This document shows, piece by piece, positions 10,901 through 25,900 of a DNA stretch of 64,000 bases (position 1 is the stretch's first letter; every line of letters starts with the position of its first letter). The notes beneath the pieces were generated by a model. The model made no database searches. It saw only the letters and a list, made by a program, of their open reading frames with translations, and was not told where the DNA came from. Position numbers and translations under genes: made by a program. This DNA comes from Cloeon dipterum (lineage: Eukaryota; Arthropoda; Insecta; Ephemeroptera; Baetidae), in assembly GCF_949628265.1 (NCBI RefSeq), contig NC_088789.1:7370886-7434885 (forward strand), given 5' to 3'.

Positions 10901-13900
10901 GAACGACGCAAACCCTTTGCAAGGTGATTTTATTTTTGTCAGAGTTCACAACCAACGAAAAGTCACCTGCAAGTGATTTGGTACGTTGTCTCAAGGATGC
11001 ACCAAAGGAAACTGAAAAGTGGCTTGTCAAAAGAGAATAGGTGGCAAAAAAATATTAATTGAAAAAATGTCTTATCAATTTATAGAACAGATTGTGGGAA
11101 AATAAAACAATAAAAAAGAAACAACTGCTTTTTGTCAAGCCAATTTTTTGAGCCAGCACACTGAAAAAGTGGACACTACATTTTTCTGCCTGATTCTATT
11201 CACTTTCAACACTGATTGTGTTACATAAGTTCAAGTAAGACCATCCTAGCAACAATCTGTTTAAATAAATATAACTCTTCTACTCCTACCCTACAGTATG
11301 TTTGTGCACGTTTTTTTCTGATTTCAAGATCAAAAATTACAAAATTTATGTTTTTCTTGAGCAAACTTAGATAGATATCAAAATAGAGTGAGAAAATAAT
11401 TCGATCTGCGTTTCACGTAATAACAATCAATGTTACTCTGGATCCAAAAAATAAAGTGATGAATGAAAATATGACTCTAGAGATGTGTATAGGCAAAAGC
11501 AACTTGGTATAAGCTTTGAATTTTTTCCAACGTAATAACGTAGCCATCAGAAAATGCACTTTTTGATATCAGCATCACATCAACCAAATCAAAATTTAAT
11601 CCTTATTTTACCTCTGGAACACAATCTATCAAAATTACTTAACAGACATTTTTAACTCAACATGCGCCAATAAGTTAATGATAAAACATCGATTCGAATG
11701 TCTACGCACAGTCATGGAAATTGGCAAAGAGGAGGTGCATGCACCTAGAGTACAGATATAAGAGAGGGAGACATCAATTTGGAATGAAAAGTCAAATTTA
11801 GAGCCATGCAGGCATGAACACGTCAGGCTGCGATATGCGCCAGCCTTTTTACCTGTTAATATGGCGCCTAGGGAGCAAGAAGAAAACAAAAACAGTAATA
11901 TATATGTGTAAGATTTCAAAGTTTAACAAATCAAAATTCAAAAAGGAAAACAAAAGCATCTGCTTTTACCAGTAACAATAATAAAATACTTGTCTGCTGT
12001 TCAAAGAATACAACTCCTTTTTGCAGGCAAATATAATAATCTCCGCAAGCATGTTAATTTAGATAAAAGTCACAAGTTTTAAATACCACTGAACAACTTG
12101 TTAAACTGCGATTTATACATTATATGCTAGCGTAATTTCCTTAACACACCAAAATCTAGATTTGTCTTAAATATAAAGGGGAAAAGAAGAAAAAATTGCT
12201 TGCATCCAACACACAATTTAATATTTTGTAGTTGGAAGAAGTAGGTGAATGCTGAAGAGGAACAACCAGATTTCATGTAGGATATTTTACTACATCAAAA
12301 AGGGAAATTCATTCTTAGCCAAAAATGGCACCTCAAAAAACGGCGAGCTTAGTTTCGTGTTAAGTTAAAAAAATCAAAGGACGAGAAAACGCTCCCTTCC
12401 GTCATATTCCCTGACTGAACCAAAAACTGTGCTGCACGAGCCAGAGGGAAACACCAAGATTTCAATGTAACTAGTCAGTCAATCAATATTAGCTTGTGCA
12501 CCAAAGTCTGAGGCGGAAAACAGAAAAATTGCTAACAGTCAGATAGAGACCACGCCAGTCTGGGGGATCTCGTCAGGAAAAGGAACTGATTGTAGAGTAG
12601 ATAGAGTAACGTGGTAAAAGAAAAAGTAGATAGTCGTCTGTCTAAAATAAACATTCGAAAGCTGTCGACAACACAAGAAGCCCAAAACAATAAATAATAT
12701 CTTTGGAGTGAGAGCAGCATAGCCAGTAAACCATTCAGATGCTGAGATGAGCCACTGTGTAATTATTTAACACAAATTCGATTTAGTTGATTATGCAACA
12801 GAAATTGCAGTTAGAGGCGCGCTTTTCAGTCTCTTCAGCTGGACCAAAAGTGCGGTGGGCAACAGCGATTTATTTAGTCTAGCAGCGTTTTAGCATTTTG
12901 GTTTATAATACACAAGCCAGGCTGAAGGCAGAGGATACGATTTATGTACTTCAAATTGAGCATATTTCAAATAATGATGGGTGAAAATTTAGCAGGTCTT
13001 CAGCGAGACTGTGAACATCAGAATGAAGGAGCAGTAGCGTGCTCGTCGAGTCGATTCTGAGGTGCAGGCAGAGAGTATAATATAAAAAGAGAATGACACT
13101 GTCATCAGTATGACCAAGGGTGGAGGTGAGTTAGTATTTTTCAGCAATATCGAGAGTATCATTCAATGGGTGGCAAGGGCCTACCTGATCAAATGAACCA
13201 AAAGCAAAGAGCAGAAACCAAGACTTGCAACTTACCGAGGCCGAACGGCTTATTTGTTAAAGGAGTCGACGCGGTGGTGCTGTTCATATTTGAGTCCAGG
13301 TCAGGCTTGAACGAGCCGAGACCTGAGCGAACACTTCGCTCACGCAGTGGTCCACTCAGCTCAGCAGCTAGGTCAGCAAAACTCTCAGAACGAGTTGGAC
13401 CATCGGATGTGTTGAAGAGCTGAAATTGGAATGACAATGAATTTTCACTTACTAAGGAGACATATTTTGGAATATTTTCAATTTTCAATGAAAGTGATAC
13501 AAATTATTTAGTTAAAACTCAAGTCTACTGCAGCCTGGAAAGCCAGTGTTTAAAGGTAACATCTTTTTGTGTGAACTGCACTCATAAAACTGGCTAATAA
13601 CGGAGTTAACTACAATTTTTACCTGAGAGAAGTTTGGCACACTGGCTGTTTTCCGCATCAGAGGTCGGCCCTGAGCCTGCAGCAGCTCTTTGACAGCAAC
13701 ATTCTGCCTGAGTCGGTCTAGGGTGAGAATGGACTCAACAGCGCTGACTCCTCTGGTGTATTGTTCTGCATAGAGGCTGAGATCAGGGGAATTCTCGCAA
13801 CATATGGGTGGATAAGTTACCTATATAAGTGTCTCCTTCGCTGATGTCAGACGTTTCCTCGCCAGTAGCTGCCATCTGGGCCAAACTCTCTCGATCCTCC

Positions 13901-16900
13901 AGTTCTTCGCTTGCCTTAGGAATATTTGAGACCAGCTCATAAGTCACTCCACATTGGTGTTGAAGGTCAGTCCTGACAATTCTCCTCCGCAGACGCTCTG
14001 TGATGCTTTGTCGCTTATAAACGTTCAGCGCGAGCCGCTTGCGCAGCACCAATTCCATTGGTGCCGGGTGAGACAGCTTTACTGTGCTTTTCAGAATCAG
14101 GTACACTCTCTCGTTCGCTGGAAATTCAGTTTGTTAATATCAGCGCTCGAGACGCTTGCACGAGGATGTTACCTTCAGTGACTTTGTTCAAATGCAAGCA
14201 GTCATGCAGGGAGGAGTCCCACGCCGCAACAGCACTCACGTCTTTCTCCTGCTGCTTCAGAATCGGCAAGCTGTAGAATTTGTTGCCGTGCTCTTTAGGA
14301 AGTATCGAGTTCAGGCCACAAACTGTTAGCTCCTCTCCATTGTTAAGGATGCTGAGATCATCAGCTGAAATTTTGAATTATTTGGAGTCAGTACCAGCCC
14401 AAATTAGAGCTTTTGGCTCACCGTTCAGGTCGAGGAAGAGAACTGGAGTGTGGGGCTCCATTCCCAGAGGCGGATCCCAGTCTGCAGGCGCTCCAGGAAT
14501 GCCGGACCCAGCTGAAGGAACCAAAACCGCGTTGCGCTCCTCAGTTAACATCATCCACTGCGCCATCAGGCTCTGCTCTCTCTCAACGTCCCTCTCATTC
14601 TTTCCTGCTCAAAAAAGGACAATTATCGGCCAATTCATGCATGAAAATCTACAACCGAACCTTCTTTATTGACGATTTTCTGGATCTGTCTGTCCAAGTA
14701 CTGCCTGCGTCTCATCAGGGCGTCGCTCCACTTTTCTCTCAGCACGGACAGGTCCTCCTCCTGATACGAGTCCAGCGGTTTCTGCAACCTGGATCGGACG
14801 CAAACGCTGCCAACCGCGATGCTGGTGATGGCCTCGCAGATGATGGGCAGGGTGCCAGAGTTTTGCACCGGCTGCACCCTGACCTGGATGCGCCTCTGCT
14901 GGCCTTGTCGCAGCTGGAAGATGCCTCCAGTCAGCATGTCTTCGCGCGGCTGCACTTCGACCGGTGTGTACTCGCCCTGCTCATTGAGCTCGTGGATTTC
15001 CACCCAAATCTCAATCTTGCGGGTCAACTCGCTCCAGCGGTCTGCGAGAGAGCGAACCTTTGCCAGTTGTCTCTGCTCCACTTCCCAACCTGGCTTAGCT
15101 CTGGGAGAGAAGCCTGAAGACCCATGAATTTCTGTTTTATTGTCATTTGGAAAATTCAATTTTTTATAACTCCTCTGTTTCATTAAAAAGAGAAAAGGTT
15201 ATTTATCTTAGCAGGTATTCACTACATGGGAGCTGTGGGTTGCCAAGTTCTGGTGTTGAACTTTCACTTTGAGAATTTAGACAATATTTATTTTTGACCC
15301 TCTAAATGTATTTATTTGAGAAAATCAAAATAATTTATATTGCAAAAAGCATGAATTTATAAAGGAATGCGCTGATAAATAAAATATCCATTGAATTTGT
15401 ATCGCAATTAAACTAAAAATTGTTTAGCCAATAAAGCAAAAGTTACATACCTGCTGACCGATGGCCAAGAACCTCAATTGACAATGCTCCTTCAGCACAG
15501 TGCTCTGCAAACTCCTCCGTGACAGGAATGGTGAAATCCATGGTGTGGTCGAATTTGAAGACGCTAGGAGTTCCCTCATTTGTCTGCTGGGTGTCAGTGT
15601 TGTTGTGATTCGAGTCGATGGGCGCCACCACCACTGGCCCAGGGTGGCCCCAAATAGTGTACTGACAAAACACGAAGTTTGAAAGTGATGGAGGCAGGCC
15701 AGTGGCTTGCTTGATATTGACCCTCAGGGTCACTGTTGGTGTTGGATTAGTGAATTCTTCGCTGTCGTTGGAGTTCTCGGAAGTGGACATTTCTGAGATC
15801 TCGAGAGGATTAAATGAGCCGGCAATCCTGCTCAACTCAACCTGAAAAAATCAAATTAAAATCAAATTTTTCCCTTTCAATGAGTTCTCACGTGTAATCG
15901 GCCTGCGATTTCTGCTTGCTGGCTGATTATTGGTGTGTGATAACTTAATCGGACGGGATGAAATAAACTTTCTAGAAAGATGTTGGCAACTCCTATCACA
16001 TTGTGGTTCTCCTGAGACTCAAAGAAGGGGTCTAGTTCGAGATTTCGAAACGATCCATCCTCCTGAGGAAAGGTGATTTAGTTCCACATTCTGAATTAAT
16101 CACACTGCTCTTACTCTGATAGGAATAGTTTTGCTCTCTTCATAAAGCTCCCTCATATCAATCAATTTATTTTCTAACTTTTCCATGGACCAAACCTGGC
16201 TTCCATAACCTTTCCTTTTGACTAGGATAGCTGGTTCACTCACAAAGCTGCCACGCTGCAATAGTTAATAATAATTAATGATTGGACTTGTCTAAGCAAG
16301 CTAATCATACTTTGCGGTTTGGGCTTAAATTTGCTGGAGGGATCTGGAGAGTAACACTAAACTTAGTATTCCGTTCCATTTCTTCAGACAGAAAGTTGGC
16401 TTCCTGCACGAGCGAGTTTGCCTTCACAATATCCGCTCGCAATTGGGCTAAGCTCCGTTTAAATATTTCATCTCTGTAGTCAAGCAAAAATATTAGCAAA
16501 TTAGATCCGTAAAATTTTTGTCACATTTTACCTTTCTTGAGCCCACTTCTCAACCCTCATTTGGGCGGTTCCAGGGGTGCATGGTGTTATTTTTCCGGGT
16601 CTGAATGGGTCAAATGGCACATAAGGTGGGTACGGAGTGCAAGGGGACAGAATGGTTCGCAGCTGCTGGAACTGGCGCTCGTACTCTTGGCGCTGTTTCT
16701 CGAGGGCAACCTGCTTGTCTTCCTCGTGCTGCTTTTCGATTTTGGCAATAGCTGCCTGGATGGGGTCATTGCTCATTTCGTTCAGCATAATTTCTTCTCT
16801 TGCAAAATTATAATCTAGAGGTTGGGCAGGAGTTTGAGGCTCGGAATTGGCGGCGGCTGAATTATGAGACGGTTATTAGTTGAGAAAATGGATATGAATG

Positions 16901-19900
16901 TTGAGCACTTACTTGTAGACTTTGGACAGTTGACACGGAAGAAGTGGTGGTTTCCCCAGAGCAGTCTGTCTCCATGATGGAGCAATATCTTGTCAGTGAT
17001 GGGGAAACCGTTCACGTAAGTACGAGCACCCTCTAGTGGAATGATGAACAATTTTTCGCCTTCCATGGTGAGCACACAGTGCTCGGGCTGGATGCCTAAA
17101 CCTGACAACTGGATGTCCTGCTCAACTTGAGCTTCTTTACGTCCAACTAAAGTGCGGTCCTGCGACAGTAGAAATCCGAGTCAGCAAAGAGAGACAAAAT
17201 ACGCGGCTCAAAAAAATAGAGCGAGTACTATATATATTTGAACCTTTAAATAGTAGACGAGGAGCTCATTTAAGGAGGGATCAGCGTTCAGATTGACTAA
17301 GTAGTACTTATTTTTCTCCACCATGATGCCGGAGGCCTGCACTGAAATTCCCATTTGCTCAAGTGCTTGTTGCCTTTCGTGTTGAAGTCGCTCTGCGCAC
17401 AAGAAATCGATTTTTCGTGCAAATGCTAAAAAAGTGATGACTTCTCGAGCGTACCAGTTTTCACCAACTTTTCCTCCCACGTTTGGCTGATCTCCTTCAT
17501 CAGCTTCTCACTCTCACTGAGCTTAGCATGCAAATCTTCCCTCTGTAAAACAAATTACATGTAGAAGCCTGCATGCCGAGGGGCCGATCTCGCCGAGGGG
17601 AAAATACTTACATTATCAACCACCTGTGAGCCCTGCAAGCGGAAAAAATTATTAGATATGTGTTTGATCAAAATTCATCCCCACATTTTATGATCAGTTA
17701 CAATCCAATCCCTCACAAAAAAATAATAAGTAAAGAACACAAACTCAACAGTCGGTCGCCACCTATGAGTCTTAATTTTATTTAGTTTCATGCAGTTCTT
17801 CCGAAAAAATATTTTGATTAAACGATTTGATCGTTACTTACTACCGTTGCACCACTACCAAGCAAACTAGGTGATTAGTACACATTTTCTGCGTCTATAC
17901 TGCCCCAAATATGTTCTTTACTCACAATTGGTAGCGAAATGTTGCTCACCGTGGCGTGTTTCAACATTTCTTTGAGCGCCTCGACCTCGGCTCTCAACTC
18001 GCGGATGATCCTGGCGTTTGGATCTTCATTGACCACGGCGTGGTTGACGATCCTCTTAGCCCTGTCGGCATACCGCAGAGTGGACAGAGTCTCTTCAAAA
18101 TTGTCAGCCGCCGGAGAAATCGTCGCAACCATCACAGTCTTGCTATTGCCACCCAGATTATCCTGTTGAGCGACAAATCGATTTTAGACCACAAACATTT
18201 CCAATTTTTCCGCAAACTCACTTTCAACAACCATGTGAGAACGGAATCACGGTAGGGAACAAACTTGTCCCGGTTACTTTTGCCACTGCTGCCGCCGCCG
18301 CCACCCGCCTGGTCGGCTAACTTTGATATCACTAGGCCTAGAGTTGTGAGAGATCTGCAATGGGAACGGGTATTGCGGTGAGCGAGTTGCCAGGGATGCT
18401 GCTGCATTGATTTACTTGTTAATGTTGGACCCTTCCTTCAACCGCTCTCCAACGGCGCCTGTCTTCACCGCACGCTCGGAGCCAGCCAAATCCACAAGGG
18501 ACATTCGGGATACCTTTTCACCACTGACACCGCTTTTTAGATCGGTCAGAGTTTGAGTTAGGACCACCGAGAAGACGGCGTGCGATCGGGACGACTCGGA
18601 GTTCATGTTGGTGGCCGCGACTGTGCGAGACTTGTTGCCTTCGGTCATCAGGGCAGCAATATCCTAGTGAAATTTACAGAAGTGTGTCATACTTTATATC
18701 GAGAAACCTAGTTGCGAATTAAAAATTGAAACACCTACCTCGTACGACGTGACAGCGAGCTGTGAGAGACCGTCGACGTAAGGGCCAAGGACGTTGTGCT
18801 CTCTGACCCTGAGAGACTGTTTGTTGGACGTCGGATCGAGCAGGTCGTGCACCCTTTCGTTGTAGATCTCCATGTAGCTGACCTCTACCTTGAAGGTCAG
18901 TTCGCTGCTCTGCATTTCAGCGATTCGCTCAAAAAGTTTGTCACACAACCGGGGGATGATGCCCGAGTCGTGTTGAGCTCCCATCATCGTGTACGATTTG
19001 CCAGAACCTGCAGATCGTGCAGGAAAATTAAGCGGAGACAATTAAATGACAGCATTCGAAAACTTGATTGTAAAAACTGGACTTGAATCTCAGCGGAACG
19101 GAATGTAATAAACGAGAGTAAGCTCTCGCCTCGGATTTTTCGTTCGTCCGAGCATTGATTTTTGACGAGACAATAGGGGCGCAATACATACCGGTCTGTC
19201 CGTAGGCGAAAATGCAGGCGTTGTAGCCCTGGAATGCGTTGGAGAGGATGTCGCTACCCAGGCTATCGAACACGAGCTCCTGCGAGGCGAAGTTTTCGTC
19301 ATTTTGATCGATGGAGCAGAAGCAGTGGTCGAATGCAAATGTCTTTGGCTGTTTCCTGCAACACACAAATGTGATAATTTAGCATACGCTAAAATAATTG
19401 CTTTCGTCGGCTGAGGATTTTCGCGTTGATATTTGCATGTGGCGGGTGACGTCAGACACTTTGTAATGGATTTACTGCAGATTATACATACAAGAGGGTT
19501 AGCGGAATTTGCACAGCATAAGACCGCACAAGGCGTTTCGCGAGCCAAGCTATTGACGAAACCAAAAAGTGTAATTTGATCTACAGAAAATCCTTGGGGT
19601 TTATGTTTATAAAAGAAATCAATAATTTCGGGCTGAAACACTCAATTGCACAATCAAAAGAGTATAAAACTTCCACATTTTGTGAATTGTGTGCTTCTTT
19701 TGGAAGCTTAATCCAGCGGAAAGACCGCTGATTTAGTTGCGCCAGCAAGAATCTGCATCGGCCAATTCCACGAAATGGCTGTTTGGTTGTCGGAAACAAC
19801 ATTTTCCCCACGCCAAAAAAGCCACTTTCCTCTGTCTGGAACGTCTCCAAGCTGATTTCCATGTCGGTAAAACGGATCTGCCACCAACGAGCAAAAAAGC

Positions 19901-22900
19901 GTCGGGACGCAGTTGCAAAAGCGAGAGATGATTAATTCAACCAGCAGGGGAGTTCGGCAGCAAGGTGCGAAAACGAGATGGATTATTCTGCCGGATATAA
20001 TGCCGGCCTGAATGGACTCGAGTCCCCAGCGGATCGGTCGGTTACCGGCTGCAGCGCGATTGATACCGCGCGCCGTAATGCACGGGCAGGCGTGATCAAA
20101 AAGGCTGAACAGGGCGACATGAGCAAACTTTTGTTGTCCTTGTACCACCGCAGTGGATAAAAAAGCACTCTGATCGCGATATTTATTACTGTGGCGGCCT
20201 GCTCTTTTAATTTTTGATCAAGCAAAAGAGCAAGGAGGTACTTTATTGCTCAAGGGTCGTAAATCTGCCGGGGGTGATTGCAATTTTATACCCTCTCTAA
20301 ATCGAGGTCGTTAAGGAAAGGTCAAGAGCAACGCGACCTAAATGACAAAATCGGAAAGCGATTTGCACAAATCGACAACAGTTTGGCACGCAACGTGTAA
20401 CAGGCGCAATTTCGACAAGCACTTGAGAGTTCTGTAAATTAGTCCCGTTCGTAGAAACTCGAGTTGTCTGGCAGTAGCGACAATTGACTTGGTTCTGCAT
20501 AAATTATAGAAGCAGACTCAATTATTTTCCTTCAGGGAAATTACACTTGGCGTGCACAGTAACAGGACAAGTAGGATGGAACTGCGATTCCCCACTGCCT
20601 CGCCGCGTAATTGTGGCCTCTGTGCCACCAGTAAACGAGAGGGCAGAAAGATGTATGTAGACCATTGCGAAATTGTGAGTGGGTCAAGATGCACGAGATG
20701 AAGCGCGCGATCGATCAGACGTGACGTGCACTTTGCAACTCGTATCATCACACACACAAATAATACATAAATAACCGTTACAGGAAGAAGCTTCACTCCT
20801 TTCGTCTCAACAATGATATAATTTAGAGCTTTGAAAATTCGAACACTCCTTGAACTCCGAATTAAGTGAAATGACAATGCGCAAGAAGCGAATTACACGC
20901 ATGGACGCGGAATAAAAAGCATTACGAAATTGCCTCGTTCTTGCGCAGCCTTCCCGCAATAAAGTACTTAATTCTCTCAATTAAGGTACGGAAGTTTAGC
21001 ACCGTTTGCGGCACCGTGCTTATCTTTGTCCGCCTGCGATCCCCCAGCAACGATAGCGAGTTTTGTGTTGCTCTTGCAATTTCTTCACGGCACGCGCGCC
21101 ACCGACAATAAAATCCCGAGAACAAGATAATCGAAAGCGACTGAGCGGCACAGGTCGCTCGCACCTCTGGTCACGTTAGGGCCGCCCGCGCCACCAGAAG
21201 AGTGGACACAAGGACGACACCAAAGAGGCAATTTGCGTCCAAGCGCAGTCGGGAGCTCACCGGCCGTAATTATTTACGTTCCTCCTCTGACGGAAAACAC
21301 ACACAGGTTGCTACCCTTCTAGCTGATTGTGAGCGGCGCATTTGATCGTTTCCTCTGCACCTAAGGTCCTCCGTGCGCAGCATAATAGCACAGGCGAGGC
21401 CAAAGAGACAAATTTCATCTGAGCATTGCTCAGATAATGGACCGTTTTTATCACTTTTTGAAATGGGAGAAGGTCCATTCTCTTCAAGTGAGCCAGGCAC
21501 AAAAAACTGTAGTGCCAAAGAAAGACTCGGAAGGCCACTAAGAGCCTAGATTCAAGCAGCAAAAATTCATCTTGCAGAACAAGCGAAAATCAAAGTCTGA
21601 CAACAAATTATATACATATTTACTTTTGCGAGTCGCAAAAGGCGAAAACGCTACACGAACCAAGCCAATGAGACTTTTTAGGGATCCAGTAAATCACGAC
21701 TAAATCGTTTTAGGAAATTGAAACAACGTAATTTACATAAAAGCTAATAAAAACGGACAAGCAGTAGCTCACAAAGCCCAAAGTGATTATTTCCATTTCC
21801 TGTTGGTTTGAATTGGGAGAAAACATAGACGATAATGGCATTCTGTGTGAGGATGAACAGGTTGATGCCTAGCAAAAACGGGGTGGTGACAAGAAAAGGC
21901 GCAATTCGCGATTCATTAAGCCGAAGACTCATTATCAATGTGCGCGCTGCCTGCGAACAACACAGAGAGGGGCGTGGTCGCGGCAAGATCAATAATAGCG
22001 TGGTCCATCAGCAGCGGGCGAGCGGCAGGGAGGCTGCTGAATGCGTCTGCTGCTACCGCGAATTCCCTCGTTCCACCTCTCGTTTCTATGAATTCGTTCC
22101 ACGAATGCGCTCGTTCCCGCGGGAAAACATGGCACCGTCAAGTGCTGACGACACACGTTCATGCATCGTGCAGAGTGTTCGTTCTCAGGCGGCTTGGGTG
22201 GCGACGGGCTGATTTTGACACTTGGTCTTGGGCGTTTGATGTTACGCGAATCAATTTACCCCACGGGTTTGCGAGCAGGAAATTCACCCCAGCCGTGCTC
22301 CACTAAAAGTTTCGCTTAACACATCATGCACTACGAGTTGAACTTCGGAGGGTGGTTAAGTGCATAAATATGTTGCCCTATTCTACTACTACAGCAAACT
22401 TTCTGTGAAGCAGACATTATACTAGTTAATAGGTTAACGCAATTAAATCTTTGCGGAGCTCCTTTGAAAAAAGGTTGTTGTGCGTAAATTATTTTCCAGG
22501 AATTCCATATGTTTTTCCAAGAACCATGCGCACGAGTGCTCAAAAAACGTGTTAAATATTTTTTAGAGAAAAAGCTGCCATAAAAGTATACATTAAGATG
22601 AATTATTCAATCCTTTCTGTGCACGGTGCGTGTTTTTGACTCGTATCGTAGCACGGAATGGACCTGCATGTTTTGAGCGACCGCCTCGCAATTGAATAAA
22701 TCACTTCTTCTTTTATCGCACCTGCGGAAACTGCACGTTCTGCTCGAAACGTTTCTCATCATGTAAATGCAGGCGGCTAGCTGTTTATTTAAGGCGGTGC
22801 AAATGGGATCTGCGTTAACACTTCGAACGAGCGGGCTCGTTCCTCTCCAGTTTCTACGAGTAATGATGTTGCGCGGATTTCAATTTGGGCTCAAATGAGG

Positions 22901-25900
22901 AGGCAACAAAAGCAGTCCCGTGGTGCGAGGCGTAGGTGTCGAGCGGGTCGAATATATATAACTTTTGCACAAAGTTGCCTTCATCATCGTCGTAAAAATG
23001 AACTTTTTTACTTGGGCAACTTCAGCAGACATGGAAACTCTTGCGAGTTACATTGTGGCAGCACATCTCTTCATTATTCGCGAAATGAAATCCCGCCCGA
23101 GCGAGTTGAAATTGGATCTGTCGACGCCACTCGGCTCGCTGCTGATAAGAGCCTGCTTTTGTGCGGGCGAAAGTTTGAATGGAGGTGGAAAATTCGCTCC
23201 GCCGACGACGCTTAGGGCCTCAATCAAATTTCAAAATCTGAGGAAAGTGGATCGACGATAACGTTTTTCCTGTGCAGAACTGAATATTTCAATTTCAAAT
23301 ATGACGCACCTCTAAAATTCTTTACTGTTTAAAGCACTTCTTCTTGCCAAGCTCCTTTAGAGAGTAATAAACCATCTAATTGTAACAGATGCAATTAGAT
23401 GCTACGCTGTAATAAAAAGGGCTCCAATTGTACGCATTAAAGGTTTCTCGCTCTGCGTGTAAAGATATTTGTAATTCCGTGTCTAGGAATTTTTACAGCC
23501 GCGTCGTAACCCCTTTAGTTCGGCGTCGGCGGATGCTCACGCCTGAGGTGGTAATCCGACATTATTTCTAACCGAGTATGTGGAGTTACGATGAGCACCC
23601 GTGTCACGACGAACTAATTCGGCACGACTTGTTTATAAAGCAATTCGGCAGGGACCAACTTGGCGGGCGTCGTCAAGCGAGTAATCAAGGAGGCCAAAGA
23701 AAAGGGCCAAAGGAACACAAAATCGGCTTTCCAGGCGACGGGCCCGAGGGAGCGTCGTATTTTCTTGTGTGCGGAAAATAATGAGGCGTTCCAACTCTAC
23801 CTCCGCTAGCAAACTCATGTGAACTGGCGTCTTGCTCCACCGTTCCATATTTTGGACCAGTCGAACTGCTCTCAGTAGCGGAATGGATGCTCCAGAGCTG
23901 ATTGGATTTTGCTCTCGGAGGTAATCTCGGCACGCACCGCCTGCCGCAAAGGGAAACTATTTTTGTTTGCCTATTGCTTCCACAGTTTTACGTCTTTGCT
24001 TTACGACTGCCAGCATCACAAACAAGATAAGTCTTTCACTCGCAGCCCTGTTTGTTTGCGCCCGCATTAACATCTGAACTGTAGGCTATAGTGCAAATAC
24101 ACAATTCACCGCTACAGCAATGAACTGAAACGTAACGCGCTGAAAGAATTATGCAGGAGAATTGAACACAAATAAAGGAGAATAGAAAACTGTTAAACAG
24201 CGACGCGAATGGCCGCCAGCACCGCCGCAGCCTGTGGATTGGATTCTTTATCGGACGTCCACACGGCGGGGCAATCCCGACGGTTGTTTTGCCGCTGACT
24301 GCCCACCGCATTAATCGCCTACGGCAAAGGGTTGCTGGGTTAAGGGCGCGCTTTCGAGAGCACCTCTTGACGCGACTCGAGAGCCCGAGGGTGGCAGAAC
24401 GAGGTTCGAATCTGCTTCGTGGTTGGCTTTGGTGCAGTGCGCCACTGCGAAGCACAATAATTCGTCCTGATGCTCTTTCGCACGAACGACGAATGTGTGC
24501 ATAGCCACGACCGGTTATTTATGCGAGGCGTAGGCGGCTATTGTTAGTGTTGGTCTGGCTAATCGACGCACCCTCCGATGGGCAAACGAGCCGTCACGGT
24601 CAGGGGAACGGGCCGAGGAAATTAACAGGTGCCGTCATTGGTCCGTGTGCTGAAAGGTAATTTCGGACATTGTCGAAGGGACGGCAAATTGCCTGGGGAT
24701 GCGAAACGAATTGAAATGTGCGCAATTTGGCACGCAACTGCGTACTTTCGACAAGCCAACTGCCTTTGCAATGCATGGTCCTCTCTTTAGAGAAAAAGCT
24801 GTTTCAGTGCTCCTCTTTATAGCTTGGGCATCATAATTTGTAATTTTAAATGCTGTGCAAGTTAGAAATTTAATCCCGGATTAAAACTGAAAAGCCGAGA
24901 TTAAAAAATGTTTCCGAGCACGTGTGTTTCTGCGGCACTAATAAAATATAAGAAAATTATTTCCAAGCCACAGCCGCTGCGAAACTGGCGAGAATCTCCT
25001 CCTTTGCTGAATTCCGCCGTTGGTTTTCCACCCAGCGAACGAAACAAGGCCGTATAATTTTGCTCTAGAATAATTTTTTGACATTCTCGCCGAGCAGCCG
25101 TCGCCGGGCAATAAAAGCGGCAAGCGGCTGGCTCCCTCGCTTTTTCCGCCAGCAGCCAAGAGTATGCCGTGTAAGTCGCGTTGTTTGCGGAATGAAAATA
25201 CACACAGTACAGCGGCAGTTCACTCTCAGCAAAGGAAACACACTCACATATATATGTTCATACACATTTGCATAAATTTTCCGAGCACTACGGAGCTGCA
25301 GGCCAGCAAGCGAAGCGGAGCTACGCCAAAAACCACCCCGCGGCGTTCGTTTCATTATGAATGTTTGCGTCGCTCAGTTAATTAAAATCCAACTTGCTCG
25401 TTGCAGAGTTAGGTGCGATATTGGATTTGGGGCAAACATTTGTTCAGCTTGAAGGAATATAAAAACTGTGTCACTCGCCACTGACGCAATGTAAAAAAAA
25501 TCCACTTGAGCTGTCAGACTGAAACTTGAACGCAAAGTTTCTGCTTGCAAATTTAGCTGCGTGAAAATATTTTATGAGGCGTCAGTGTTCTTTGTTTGAA
25601 ACTTTCCGGCAACGTAGAATGCAGAGGTTTATCACTTTGGGGCTTAAGCATTTAACCGCATTACATGGTTATTCACAATAAAGAGTCAAAGGTTGGCTAA
25701 ATAGTAAACTGTAAACGAAACGTAAAGCAAATTTCAGATTGCAAAGGACAAAGTATTAGCAGCAAAACATTGCAAAAGTTTGCATATATAACGTCGGAAT
25801 TCAGCGCTCCACATTCCTCGTGCTTCCATGGTTGCAAACAAAAGCTGGCCTTTGCGAGTGCGGGGAAAGACACAATTCCGAACAATGAGGACAAAGCGAA

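Noticed and set aside
17849-17870. Possible extra 22-nt exon of Kinesin-73 (minus strand, between an ag and gtagta)
   Set aside because: Its length breaks the frame and the expected reading gives an in-frame TAG. The acceptor and donor do not support an alternative in-phase exon.
19090-19641. 183-codon minus-strand open frame overlapping Kinesin-73 exon 3
   Set aside because: It is a shifted-frame shadow of the motor exon (19192-19355) running into intron sequence.
24340-24440. tRNA-like sequence with a GGTTCGAATC box-B motif
   Set aside because: The flanking bases do not form a proper 5-bp T stem and no anticodon or acceptor stems could be drawn, so the match is probably chance.
24036-24455. 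139-codon minus-strand open frame in Kinesin-73 intron 2
   Set aside because: Arg/Cys/Ser-rich composition, no recognisable domain, and no splice or start context. It is typical of chance frames in less AT-rich intron sequence.
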